Of a stretch of 64,000 nucleotides of DNA, positions 23,501-36,040 are shown one piece after another. The DNA lies in contig JAMPIT010000059.1 of NCBI GenBank assembly GCA_026261815.1, positions 22,678,001-22,742,000 of the forward strand, given 5' to 3'. The position numbers and the translations under genes were made by a program. Every line of letters starts with the position of its first letter. Within the stretch, counting starts at the first letter, position 1. Origin of the DNA: Monarcha castaneiventris obscurior (lineage: Eukaryota > Chordata > Aves > Passeriformes > Monarchidae). A model generated the notes under the pieces. It made no database searches, was not told where the DNA came from, and worked only from the letters and a program-made list of their open reading frames with translations.

Positions 23501-26500
23501 GTTTTTTTTTCTATTCTTTGTAACAGAAGTAACATGAAGATCCCTAAACAAACCATCAAGTCCTGTGATCTCAGTAAGAACTTCATCCAGCGGCAAGTCA
23601 GCTCTAACATACAGTGAGAAAACTGCATACATAACTCAATCCAGTCACAGAAGGAGGTTCTTCTCCTCTTTTCATCTGCTCTTTGCATCTTATCAGAATT
23701 AAAATTGGAGAGGGAAATAAAGTTCTGAATCCCTGACAGGCAAATGTTTCACTCAGCAGATTTTTTTCTTGATCTAAATATAGCACAGACTAAGAAACAT
23801 CTGCTTGAATGAGCCTGCATCCTGTACTACCTCTTTCCTAAGTTCTTGGGAGCATGCCATTAGTCACTGAGATGGTATTATTTCAATTGTCTGCAACATC
23901 CTGGAAGTTTCAGTGTTTCCATCATGGGCCTCTATCCATTTAAGTCACATCTCTGCAATCTCCTGAAAGACTGCAGTTAAATAAGACCCTACTGTACTTT
24001 GCTGAATATAAACAGAGAACAATTATTTTTGAGTAAACACTTTACCCAAGAGCACAGAGTTATTTTATTAGGGTAAAAGATCCATCGCACTCTTTCACCA
24101 TTTATTTTTTCATTTTTCTAATAACAGCTTTTGGATAATCTGCCTTTTCAGTAGGCTCAGGCCAAGAAAGGCACGCGGTTTCTGCGTGTAAAAACTGCAA
24201 ATTCCTCTTTCTGCCCCCGCCCCCCAGCACAGCGTTGCAGTATGTGCATTACCACAGGCACAGTTGTGGAAGGAGCTATTATTTGTGCAGGGCCAAATGT
24301 TGCAATACTATTCCTGAACAAGGATGTCTAGGCATAGAAAGGGGCTCATGTGTGTATGTCTGCCTGTAAGCTTTGGCTTTCAGGATATGCAGTGGACAAA
24401 ATCTGTGTCTTTTTAAAAATAAAAACCTTAAGATGTTAAACCCCCTGGAGTTTGTCTTCCAGGGTCTTTCAGTGGCATTTAAGATGTTAAATGACTGCAT
24501 TTTTTTTTTTTCGTTAGATATAATTACCTTTAAAAGATTCAAATACCCCTATCTATTCTACGGTTATAAAGGTATTAATTTCCAATTCAGAATAAATTCA
24601 TCCTCGTAGCAAAACCAAGTTTCCCACATGTTTATAAAATTACATCAACTACAGTTAACATTTGCCTGTTAACATTACCCTGGTAACATTTGCCCTGTTT
24701 CTTAACTGAACAAGAGAAAAATGTCTATACATGGCTTAACAGAGCATAAAGGCCTACTTCTGCCTCACTTTTGTCAAGCACTTAATGCTATTCCAGTAAC
24801 ACTTGGACTTAAATTTCATCCCTTTTTCCAAGCAAAGAAGCTACCAGTATTGAAAAACTCAAGAGAGAAGAAAAGCTGTGCTGGGAAACTAAATTCCAGT
24901 CCTACCAGCAGTAAGCCACTACACACTTGAGTGTGCAGCCACTAGAAGTGTTTCTCATTTCAAAGGGTCCTCCAGAACTTTCAGACTCCAGAAGAGCAGC
25001 GTATCAAAATACTGACCAGAGTGCACTTTGTATCTTCTGCCAGACCTGTTACATTGACCACTGCTGTGCTATAATGACACAATAAAAACATTAGAGATGC
25101 ACAAGCCTGAAGGATAAAGCCTTTACACTTAGATGGCAGCATCCAAAAGATCTCTGCTGCCTGGAAACAGCACACAGAGGATAAAGCACCCTTTCTGGGA
25201 CATGCAAATTTAGCCTGCAGACCACCAGCACAGAAAGATCAAACACCCAGGAGGGACGTGCACCCAAAGGAGCAGGGCTGTCATCTCAGGGTCTACCTCG
25301 AGATGAAAGAAATGCAAGGCTGTGCCAGGGACACCCTCCTCCACTGGGCAATGCAGAGGAGAGCACTTATCTGGCAGTGAGTTGTGAGACAAAGTGAAAC
25401 CATTATCAACAAGCTTTTTTTGAATCAAATGCACATGCCTCATAGGTAGATGTAAATGAACAGGCAGCACTGTGGCCAGAGCGAGGCCTCCTCTGCCTTC
25501 CCATGCACTGGCATTCTCAAAATGGTGCCACCTTCCTTCCAAAGCTTGCACAGACTATCATTACTTTGGTAATGAAGGCCTTGTAGCTGAAAACCTAGCC
25601 AATTCCACTTCCCCCCTCTTTGTTTCAACCTCAGTCTATTCTAGAGCAAAGTTTAGTTTGAGTAAGATGAAAAAAGAAGAGACATGTCTTCTAGTAACAC
25701 CATTAAGCATATTGTGCATACATAAAAAGCGCTCTGAGCTATTTTATAATCGACTTGTCAGAATACACACAAAAGGTTATATGCAAAAAAGCAACAGGCT
25801 CTTAAGAGAGATTCTCTTCCACATACAGTCAGCCTGAACTGCATTCCCACACTTGACTCCAGCTAGGAAAATATCTGTTGCTGTACTTTGGCACTACAAC
25901 AAACACCTGGGTTGGACAGGATTTCAATCTTCCCACTCACAGATGCTGAGGGAGCCATTCTGCAGAGTGTGTGTGCACATGTGTTTGTCTGTGTATGGAA
26001 GAATTTGAACTCACACCAAAATGGTGTTCATCTCCACTCTGTGACACACTTCACAGCAGAGACTATGGAGACTCCTGCTCCAGTGTTCTGCACACAACCT
26101 TTTATAAATGTTTGTTACTGGTACCTTTATTTTTAACTGCTATCTTTCACCTGTACAATTTTTTTCTCACTTCAACCCTTGCCATATAATCAAATGTCCA
26201 AAGGCACAAAAGCCATTAAGGGTTCCACTGTCTTGCAATGGTCTGTTTCAGATGTTCAGTTGTATCTTACCCATCCTCAGGCCAGGAATCTGTCAAGACA
26301 CAGTACTTCCAATGCAAAGATCCAGACAGGGGTGTTCATGATCCCAAACACTTTTAAAGCTTGCCAGTGCACAGCTTAACTTCAGTACCACACCTACTGA
26401 AAAGTCTGGCTTATAGATTGAAATTTCTCACTGTTTGCATGGGAGCTAAAAATCAATATTCACAACCTCACAACTTTAAAACCAGTAATAAGACAGCAGC

Positions 26501-27370
26501 ATGTAATCGTGATTTATTAATAGCAAGCAACTGATTTTCTCAGATCACCATGAAGCAAAATGAATGATACCATTACATAACACTGTACTTCTGTCATTTC
26601 TGAATAGATCCTTTTTTCCCCCAGTGAAAACTGTTGTCTATTGAGGTTAGTCTATGAGGAGTCTGAGAACTTGCATTTTGGTTTTTTGATGTTTGTAAGC
26701 CACAGGGAGGTCTACCAGCTTATAACTACCTCACTACAAAAACTTCTGGAAATGTTGAAGACAGACAGTATTTTCCATGTGCATCATAACAGGCTGCTGC
26801 ACACATACTACACAACTGCTCTGTGCACACATACAGCAAAAGTCTGTTACTTCCAGGAAGAGCTTCTCGTGGCCAGCACACTGCTGAAAGCAGAAACTGT
26901 GCTGATTTACTCAGCATGAGCAGAGTGAGAGCAGAGTGCAGTAAGTGAAGGGCTCATGCTTCCCAGGGAAGCTGGGAAATGTTGCAGGCAAATTCTGTGC
27001 CAGGTATAAAGGTTATGTAAATCTACAGGGTAGAAGTGGCATTGGAATACTCGCTTCCAAATGAGAAGAATTCATTCAATATGCAGAATTTCTGGGGAAA
27101 AGAATAAAACATACTGAAACATCCTACTTCAAAGAAATCAAGTCATTGGAAGGATACTGGAGCCAGATTTCAAAGTCTCAAACAGCCAATAACTCAGACA
27201 ACCAGTTCTTCTAAGCTCTGCAGCTCCCCGCAAAGTGTCACACACAAACAGGGGTTTAACTCTTAATATCTATTTTTTTTAACCAGGAAAACACAAGAAA
27301 AGATACAAGAGACAGAATTCAGCCTGGATACTTCAAGGGCAAAATGCCTTGGTGGTGTTTTGCTTTGTTT

Positions 27371-27412
27371 GGGGGTTTTTTTGGGAGGGGGTTGATTGGT
27401 TGGTGGGTTGGG
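27371..27412 (+). repeat. G/T-rich tract with potential G-quadruplex
   Basis: Five runs of three to five G (at 27371-27375, 27383-27385, 27387-27391, 27405-27407 and 27410-27412) lie within 42 bases, separated by T-rich loops. The G strand is plus, which is the template strand for TRIO transcription. The tract continues in T-rich low-complexity sequence to about 27450. Confidence 0.7.
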
Positions 27413-29669
27413 TTTTTTGATGTTGTTTTTTTATGTATTTATTTTTTTTATTTAACAACTAAGGCACCTCTTTCTGGTTAAACAGCTAACCTATTATCCT
27501 ACTACTTGAACTCCTCTCTTCACTAGCTAAGTGTGCACGTTAATTCCTTCACAATACAGCAAAAAGGTTATGTTGCTTACAGGTATGCACTAATTTATTC
27601 AGTGACTTCCCACATCCTGCAGGAGAAACACAATTCTCCTGCCAATAAAGCATGGATGGATTTCAGGTTAGGGCATTTTTATCTTCCATCTGCTTTGTGA
27701 TGCCTTCTCAGCACTCCACACGCATGTTTGATAACAAACAACATGCTCTTGAAAACAGATCAGAATACAGAAAGCACAGGAGAGCTTTGAGCTTGCTGTT
27801 TCTTTGCACCTGAACCAAGGACCAGTCTACTACATATGAACCACCCGCCTCACTCTCTCATCTGCATTTTTTGTACAATTCAAATATATAAAAATACATC
27901 CTTCCCTACAAAAATGGGTAGTTTCAAAATTTTTCCTTGCTTTACTCAGTATAAAGGTCATCCAAACCACAAAAGCAAAAAAAACCAACTCAACACCAGC
28001 CACTATAGTACTTTTTCCCCAAAGTCCGGACTGCAAAGAGGCTTCCACAGTAATAGCTGTGTGTGCTTACAGACTCAAAATAATACCCATTTTCCCAAAT
28101 AAATAAATGAAAATACAGAATTTTTTTTTTCTTTTCAATAAAACATTATTATCTAAGGGAGCAGTGGCAATGTGCCAGCACATCTGGATCAGCCTCCCAG
28201 AATTATTCAACAGTGACTCACACATCAGTCTGCCTTTCAGGTTTTTTTCATTTTTGAAAGCAAATCCTTTTACACTCTTGGTCTTTCATCACTACAACCA
28301 ACTGTATTCTACTAAAATACCATTCCAGCTGTTGCTCTTGATGCTAAGAAAAACAGGTAATGAAGAAATATACATAAAAAATATGAACACATTTCAGCAG
28401 CTGACTGTTCCAGTGCTTCGTAACAGGTAATAGACCAGTACTATTTGCTTGAGAAAGTGAAACAAAAAAGCTGCCCCCTAAGAACAGTTTATGAAACAGC
28501 ATTTATATTTTGTTTGAACAAGCAGAGTCCTGTGAGAGTATTGGCAAGGAACCATCCAACAGAAAACTGATGGGGGAGCTATGTACTCACGTCTAAAGCT
28601 AAAAAATAATTCAATCCTGACCTCCTTCAAAGACCAACTGCCTTGTGCTTTTGTTTCAAGTGCAAAGCAGATGTTTCACTTACAAAAAACTCCCACTCTT
28701 ATCCTCTAGGAGGTTTTGCTGAAGAAGCTACTTTGAATACTATACTTTGCCACTGAACAGACCATTTTGCAATGTACAGTGAAGGAAAGGAAGATACACT
28801 GGGACATGCTGTGATCCAGAAGCTTTTCTTATTTTCACTGAGTTTGAACAGCAAGGAGATTTAACATGAGCTCAAAACAGAAACCAAGTAACCTAAGGTT
28901 GTCAAAAACCAGAACACTTTACTGATGTCCTTATTCTTGCTGTAGCCTGTTCCATCCTCTCCCATGAGCTTATAAATTCACACGTTCTGTGTTCTGAATT
29001 GGACCAAAAAGCTAATCTTACTGAAAATAAGTGTGGCTGAATTTTGTTTTTCCTGGTGAATCACTTCAATCTTTGAAGAAGACTAAAAATTGCAAACCAT
29101 TGTCCTCATCAGATAAGCTCTATAGGTTGCAAAGAACTGACAATGTACAAGATAACAGTGCAATGTGCAAAACACAGAAAAACACAAAGTCTCTCTGGGC
29201 AACAGGGCTGCCTTACGTAGCCTCGTGCTTCTGCCACACATTGCAGTCTCCTGAACCATGACAATCTAACCATGTACCTGGTAACTCAGACAACAGGAGA
29301 GCTGGTTGGATAAAAAAACAGACGTGCTCAGTATCTCCTCCCAAAATGCTGATTTTAGCTGTACCAGCTCCCTCATCTGACCCTCCTCCCTCCCCTGTGA
29401 CTGAACAAGCATGTATATTTGCACAACAAAGAAGGTAAAAGCTGCTTCTGAAAGTAAAAAAACAAAATCAAGTCAAATTTTAAAAAATCCTTAAACAGAA
29501 CCACCACGCTACCCCAGCCCACAATCCGCAGTTCATTCCAAAACAAAACTCATCATGCAACAGGGGTTTTCATTATGTCCTATGGCATTATGTTCTAACA
29601 ATGAAAGCAACACTGGATAATACTGCATTTGGGCTTGAAGTTATCACCACAACTCAGCAGAAGTTTTAC

Positions 29670-29861
29670 CTCTTTAACGTGAGTGTGAAAGGACACAGAC
29701 ATGTCCAGCAGGATCTTGCGCTGCTCCACGCGCCTGACAAAATCCTGTATCCGGTCTTCGAGCTGATGGGCAGCTTGAAAAATTTCCTCCGGGTCACACT
29801 CCCCAGTCTGAGCAAGCTGCTCTGCTGCTTCTAGGAGCTTATCTGCATTGGTATATGTGTT
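29670..29861 (-). CDS. TRIO: TRIO exon 7 of window: spectrin helices B-C
   Basis: A 192-nt, 64-codon exon, phase 0. It reads NTYTNADKLLEAAEQLAQTG, then ECDPEEIFQAAHQLEDRIQD, and ends MSVSFHTHVKE. Acceptor is tttccctccag and donor is gtaaaac. It was reconstructed from the sequence because no ATG-initiated frame covers it. The ECDPEEI turn separates two helices; the helix-C end RVEQRKILLDMSVSF aligns with the exon at 51533-51724. Human TRIO is recalled as EEIY where this has EEIF, a conservative change of one aromatic to another. As in the preceding exon, the donor lacks G at +5. Confidence 0.95.
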
Positions 29862-32179
29862 CTGGAGGGAAATAAGTCAGTTTCACAGCATTAAATGAAA
29901 GAAAAGTCAGTCAGTATATTTTAAAGCCACTCCACTAATGAAAACAAAATTACAAAAAGGCCCTTGGAATGTATTTTTCTTTCTTCTTTTCTTAAAGGTA
30001 GTACAATATAATCTCACTAAATATTTTGTTATATTTCTATATAATTTTTCACTTAACTGTGAGTAAATTAATTCCTTAGCTCCTTATTTATGTCTATTCA
30101 AGTGTCTCCTTGATGCATAACTTGGAATTAATATTTTATAGTCACATCTAGAATAAAGAGCATCCTAAAAGCCTAATTACTTGCAAACTGGCCTACTTCA
30201 ACACTAGAAAAATCACTACGGTCAGGGACAGAAGAGTTTTCAAATGTTGTCTACTACTGCTGAAAAAATTCTGTCTGCTGGGAGAGATACTTAACATCAA
30301 GTCCACACATCAAGCAGGAAGGTAGAAAGTGACCAAGCACAGAAGGAGAACATTTCTCTCCATCCTTACAGAAGTCAGGCATCCAAAATTCATGTATCAA
30401 GGGTATCGTCATTTGTGAAAAAGCAGCAGCATAGGAAGATTTAGAAGCCAGCTATGGCAGAGTGTCTGAGTGGAATACTGTCCCAACACATCCTAGGATT
30501 AACAAATGGACATCAGAAGTCCTGTGAGAGAGTTGGGTCTAAGCAGAAAAAGAATGGAGGAAGTCTGGTCTCTGATGTGCTAGGAGTGCTATGGTGCAGA
30601 GAAGAGACAGGTGTTTAACAACTCTTAAAGCTCTGCACTCGCAGCCTGCCTCAATATCCTTTGCATTAATTCAAAACAAGACTGAATCAAAACTTCTGTT
30701 ATACTTTGGGGGCTCTTTTTGAGCCTAACCTCAGGTTTTCATGTTTTAGAATGGTTCTCAAAAGTCTCATCAAGGAAGGTTAGAAGAATGTTAACCACTG
30801 GAGAAAACAAACTGAAGCCATGTCTAGACTAAAGAAGCTTTGCTCGCGTCACCCCATTAGGTCTTCTGATAGGTTTGCACCACAGACTAAAAAAAGAAGA
30901 AAGCATTCCTGACAAAATAAACTACACCTTTTTCTTTTCCCTTCTGCCCTTCCATGTCCTCCCAACCTCAATTACATCAGGTAAAAACACTCCTTGCAAA
31001 GATAAATTAAGCCTATGCAAATGTGCTTTTCTTTGCCATAAATATAGTATCACACCTCTAATTAACATTACACTATCCACAAAAATTAAATCCAAGTCCA
31101 GCCCTAAAACTGAACTAAAGGGTGGAAATAAGAGCTCCCCCCCAGGGCATCAGGCAAATTACCAGACAAGCCCAGGACAGATTACATGACTCAGTGAAGC
31201 TTTCACATGTTTGGGGGGAGTTCCCCCTTAATTTATTATGATCTGTTTATGCAAGGAATGAAATCCATGCTGTTCCTTGAGTTTGCCCATGTAACTCTCA
31301 GCCCTTCCTCAACTTTCACCTTTTTACTTGCATGGGGAGGTAGAGAACTCCTCCCTGGTTTCCCTGGGAAAGCCTGCACAGACAAACCGAAGCTTATCCT
31401 ATTCACTGGGGAATGCTGTACTCCACGCCCCAGACCACTCAGCTCTGTCCCAGGCCACGCTGGCCCTGAACCCACTCCGAGCTGTGCTTGGGTGTTCTGC
31501 CTTCCAGGGCTGCAGCTCACACGCCTTCAAGGGACAAGGCCGAAGAGCCTCAAGGCACTCCTCAAACAACTACTTCATCAGTCCAGAGCACCACACCCAG
31601 CTGCAGATGGCTGAAACAGAAGTTTCCCATTTTAATGAAAACTTTATCTCACATGTGAAGCATTGTTTATGAATTCCAGGAGTATCTTCCTCCTTACACA
31701 GGCCCAGGCACATCTGACTTCTCTTTCTGTAAAGGGGATGGTGAACTGCCTGTATGTAGAAAAGATCACAGCCTGGATGCTGCTTCAAAAGGGGCTGTGA
31801 TTCTCAAACCTAGCAGCAGGCACACACCTTATTGCTCAAATTTCACTTCCAAGTAGAGCTGGAATATAATGTAAACTACCCTTTGGAACAGAAATCACAT
31901 TAACTAGGTGTTCAGTACTAACAACTGCCTTTCCCAGCTCTCTGCTCACTTCTAAACAATGCTCACAGGGAAAAAAAGCAAAAATGGGAAGATTTTGAAA
32001 ATGCTTATCCCAAAGGGCAGCCTCCGGTTTAAAGTTAGGCAAAAAGAGCAGGAGTTCTTCCTTGATGCTGCTTATGCCAATATCCTAAATTGACAAAGGA
32101 GCCTTCATGGTGACACACTTCCTCAGGATGTCTCCATTAGCACACTCTCCCCAGATCCCAGGGAAAAAGAAGGAGCCCT

Positions 32180-32360
32180 GTAAAAAATTCAAGACTACCT
32201 GTAGTCCAACCCTCTGTGCCCCAAGGTGCAAGTCTTTAATAGGCATTCTTCTCCAAAATGATGAAAAATTCTCCATAATGGAATTTATCCCCTTCCCCAA
32301 CAAAAAATTCCATAATTTTTTAAATCCTTCTGTTAAGGAATGTTTTCTAAATATTCTTCA
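32180..32360 (-). mobile_element. Possible highly decayed CR1 fragment
   Basis: The phrases cctgtagtccaaccctctgt and tctgttaaggaatgttttct recall the reverse-complement CR1 3' region (agtccaaccccctg, and aggaagtttttcctaatatt). The match is short and imperfect. It could also be unrelated AT-rich sequence. Confidence 0.35.
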
Positions 32361-32479
32361 CAGAGAACAAACACCATATTTTTAGAAGGCATATGAAGTG
32401 ACACATCACAGAAAACCCAAAGGTTAAATTTCAGAGACTAGTGCAGAAATGAGTACTACTGACAATAAATACAGCAACA

Positions 32480-32870
32480 GAACTGAGTGGAGGTATGGAC
32501 TGTGCTTCATCCAATCTGGACTTTATTGTGGTCTGGAGAGGGAAGAGAGACACATGGATGGCCAGAGATCAGCAGAGGTATACAAATCATTAAAGGTATA
32601 GAAAATAAAGATAGATTACTCATTAAGTACAGTGGACACTATCACATTTAAGCATCAGACAATACACTTAAAATGAAAAACCAAAGCACTTTTCATCAAA
32701 GGAGCAATTAAATTGCATAACTCATTGCCACAGGGTCTGGCGTACATTCCAAGATCATAAACAGGTTCAAAAAGTAGCCTAATCAAAAAAGTCCATCAGT
32801 GACTATTAAATACTGATTCTGATGGATCCTTCAGTTCCAGCATGAAACAGGCTCAGATAACTGGGAGGGT
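32480..32870 (+). mobile_element. Ancient CR1-type LINE, 3' region
   Basis: Decayed but ordered resemblance to reptile/avian CR1 3' sequence. It includes gcagaggtatacaaatcatt (consensus-like 'gaggtctataaaatcat'), then ataactcattgccacaggg, acaggttcaaaaagtagcct, and gtccatcagtgactattaaa. The order is the same as in the recalled consensus. Many substitutions indicate an old insertion shared by many birds if it can be found at the orthologous site. Confidence 0.7.
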
Positions 32871-33960
32871 AAAGGTAACTTTTTAAGCATACAGTCCCTT
32901 TCCTTTATGCATCTGGTGACAGCCACAAGATACTGTAAGACATGGATCTTTGATTTAATGTATTGCAACCATTCCATGTCCAAATTCATAAACCAGTTTT
33001 ATAACCTTGAAGGAGGTGGGACCTGGTATTGATAGGGAAATGAAAGGTGTATTCAGACAAGGTTTGGAAGAATTTTTTTTGTGCATTTCTTGCACTAAGA
33101 AGACCTTTTCATGGAAAAAGAGCCCATTAACTAATTCTTGCCATACACCTTCTGTGGTTTTTGAGCATAGACTATTGTCAAAAAGCAGACAGAGATCATT
33201 TGAAACACGAAAAGCTGACTTAGAATTTCATACATGGAAATGCATGGAAAAGTACAACTACAGTATTGACCTGTATCCAGAGCTTTTAAGTTGAAAATTC
33301 ACTCCCATAAGTGAATCAATTATGCCAAAATTTGGACACTTGACACTTTACTAAGCAGTCTCATGAACACAAAGAAGAACATGGAGAGAAGGTGAAAAAA
33401 GAAAGAAAAAGATGCGTAAGTAGAAACTGAACTGGACAGGCTTTACACGAAAAGAGCAACACAATTTTACAATAATGGGTGCAGTCAAAGTGTGTATGTG
33501 TAGCGTGTATTTATCATCAGAATTTAGGGAGGATTATTTGCTGAGTTTTGACTATCCAGCTTTTGTAGTGTAAGAAAAAGTGTTAAATAAAAAGAAACAA
33601 ACCTTCATTTCACATGAATTTTAAAGTGAGTAATTTGTGAGACCACAGCCCATTGACTGGAACATCTTTTCTATTCGACACACAGCTTATTTTAACAACT
33701 CTTTGAATGCTGTTGAGGAAATGGCACCTCATTCACGTTAAAAAAAGAATGTGGGAAGAAGCAGGAAGGAAGAAAAAAGAAAAAATAATTTTCACTCCCC
33801 CTAAAATAAGGAGTTAGCCTTTGACTAGGAACATGTCAACATTACTGTCAGCACCCAGGATTTGCCAGAGCATTGCCAAACGAGTGACACTTCACTTAAC
33901 ATTACTTTCTCTCAACTTCTGACTGGAACTGATTGAAAACCCCTGATAATGCCTACAGTC

Positions 33961-34030
33961 CTATTAAAAACAAACAAAACAAAATCACAACAACAACAAA
34001 AAAGCCCAAAATAAAAAACACAACAAAGAC
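33961..34030 (+). repeat. A/C-rich low-complexity tract
   Basis: Plus strand is almost only A with scattered C (aaacaaacaaaacaaaatca, then caacaacaacaaaaaagccc). A 106-codon frame across it (from 33933) is a composition artefact rich in K, N, T and Q. Confidence 0.8.
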
Positions 34031-34261
34031 CTGGACCAACCAGAAATGTAGGCAGAAAATAAGTCAGCCAAAAGTTACTGATGCTTTAACAAGGACGGCA
34101 GATTGCTGCTGTGCCCTTGAACATAATCTTCCTTGTAACAGCAACAACAGGAATGCTTTTTGGGCTACTTATATTCAGTTTTACAGCAAGCAAGAGGAAC
34201 AACTCAGAGGGTGTGCCTCTCTTGGCAGCAACTCACTACACATTCAAGAGTGAGAGATGAA

Positions 34262-34600
34262 AAAAATATTTATTAGATCATTTTGTCCATCCTTCTGTAG
34301 GTGGAAGATAGTTCCCTGTAGCATATTTAAGTTCTTTGACCAATCTAAGTTTTCAATATCTCCAAAAATAGAATTTCCACCCATTCCCTGAAGAAATAAT
34401 TTCAAACTCCAGTAACATTCACTTTTAGGAAGTTTTTAGTAAGCATTTGTTTTACAATTTTCTGCTTTAAAGTATAATGCAAATTAACAAGATGCTTTTT
34501 TTAACATCCCAGTAACATTTCTATGCACTTCATCCCCTTTTGGCTACTCAAACATTTTCTTCTTCTTTGTCCAAATAATACAGTATTAAGTATGAGATCA
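34262..34600 (-). mobile_element. Ancient CR1-type LINE, 3' region, reverse orientation
   Basis: The plus strand carries a reverse-complement CR1 signature: tttgtccatccttctgtagg, gatagttccctgtagcatat, gaccaatctaagttttcaat, tttccacccattccctgaag and ttttaggaagtttttagtaa, in that order. Divergence is high. Its sense strand is minus. Confidence 0.7.
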
Positions 34601-35626
34601 TTCAGGCTTTGTTAAGTAACTTATGGAAATAGATTCCTGCTTCTCTGACCCAGAAAAATAAGTATTTCCACATGGAAAATATTACTTTTTACTAAAAATG
34701 AAGTAATAGACATGCATATAGAAAACCCAGCATGTATATATACAAAATAACACCACCTATTATTTTTGAAAATTTTACAGGAAATCAAATTTGAGGAAGT
34801 TTTCTGATGCTATTTCAAGTCCTCGGCCACTGGAGTGCTCTAAGACTGTATTTACAATAAAATTTTATCAAGAGCTTAGTATCTTCAACTAAACAGGCAA
34901 ACTGTAAACAACACTTCTGATGCATCCCCCATAGTAGGTGTCACTGCTGAGCTCCTGCACACCATGTCAAAATTACCTAATAACATTGTCTTCTGATTGA
35001 CTGAAGCACCACTATATCAACCCCACTTTAGGAGATTTTTCTTGACTAATCTTGACTAACCTTTAAGAGATGTTTTCTCTTACCAGTCATTAAGACTGGG
35101 TGGACAGGGCATGTTACTAATGGGGAGGATTCCAGCCTTCAGCTTCCTTCACGAGGTTTTTCTTCACCTCACATCCCCTTTTAGAGGCTGACAGCTACAC
35201 AAGCTCCTTGTTAAACTCCCTGTACTCCTCTGTATCTCTATTTGTTTTGACTTTTTTCACAGAAAGAAAATGTGTTTTGAAGTTGTATCATCAGTTCCAC
35301 TTAAGGCTAAACTAAGGGTATCGGTGATTCAAAAGAGGAGGGAATACACAAACTCAAATGTACTTAAAGAGAAAGACCCAAGCCAGGTTGGCCAGTTTGC
35401 TGGCTCACCTGGTTTCTTAGGAATCCCCCTTTCCTCTCCACAAGACTTTGGTGAGGATCTGGGAGCTCCCCAAGGTTAAAGTCAGATAGCAGGACTTTCA
35501 ATTCATCTCCACCCTCTCTTACAGGCTTCACAAAAGTTTAAATCCTAGAATCCCATGAAACTAAGCTACTTTAAAAGGAGAGCTTTCATTCTTCTGTAAA
35601 TTAATATCTGAAAGCATGCTTTTGAA

Positions 35627-35670
35627 ATAATAGTAGTAATAATAATAATAATAATTATAATTATAATAAT
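35627..35670. repeat. AAT trinucleotide microsatellite
   Basis: About 44 bases of AAT units with TAG interruptions on the left and ATT switches on the right (aataataataataataatta). Confidence 0.92.
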
Positions 35671-35917
35671 GGCAGAGCAGTTCTGTTGTACTTTAAAGCT
35701 CACACTCTCTAGGACTGTGGAAGTTTGTCTTTTTCTTCTCAAAGCTGGAGCATAAAGGAAAAATGAAATAAAAACTCGCAACAGAAAAAAAATGGTCCAT
35801 TCCTGCAATGGAATGTTTTGCAGTGGAGCTCCCTCTGCCCAGCCTTCAAGTGCAAAAGCAGGAACTGTTCATTTATTTCCATGACAAGTGTACAGTCCTT
35901 CATGCGACTGCTTTTAC

Positions 35918-36040
35918 CTGCGCAACCTCCTCGAAGTCTTCGTGGCGTTTCTGCAAAGCTCTGGCCCGGTGCAGGGATTTCCCCACTCCAGTATGTTTGC
36001 TAAGGAAAGCTTCTCCATGGTTTTCAATCCAATCCAACAC
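35918..36040 (-). CDS. TRIO: TRIO exon 6 of window: spectrin helix A type (VLDWIENHG)
   Basis: A 123-nt, 41-codon exon, phase 0, reading VLDWIENHGEAFLSKHTGVG and then KSLHRARALQKRHEDFEEVAQ. Acceptor is ctgtaccacag; donor gtaaaag has A instead of G at +5. The VLDWI opening and the LQKRHEDFEEVAQ end are the spectrin helix A to early B signature. It matches human TRIO as recalled at every residue, and this stretch is also shared with kalirin, so on its own it does not tell the paralogues apart. It heads the second 123+192 block. Being frame-neutral and having a weaker donor, it is a plausible but unproven candidate for occasional skipping. Confidence 0.96.

Larger units (their letters stand above)
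20124..29669 (-). other. TRIO: TRIO intron (9.5 kb, longest)
   Basis: The longest complete intron. It holds a GGAA microsatellite (20495-20523) and a G/T-rich tract with potential G-quadruplex (27371-27412), both listed. Slightly GC-richer parts at about 22440-22720 and 25200-25550 were not identified. Several open frames up to 151 codons (20422-20877) show no family resemblance. No CR1 was recognised, unusual for the largest intron here. Confidence 0.8.
29862..35917 (-). other. TRIO: TRIO intron (6.1 kb)
   Basis: The intron richest in old repeats: CR1 remnants at about 32180-32360, 32480-32870 and 34262-34600, and an AAT microsatellite at 35627-35670. An A-rich low-complexity tract lies at 33961-34030. 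A GC-rich segment at about 31130-31570 is unidentified and may be an LTR or other old element. Confidence 0.8.

Noticed and set aside
35566..35808. 80-codon minus-strand frame with an isoleucine run
   Set aside because: The isoleucine run is the translation of the AAT microsatellite.
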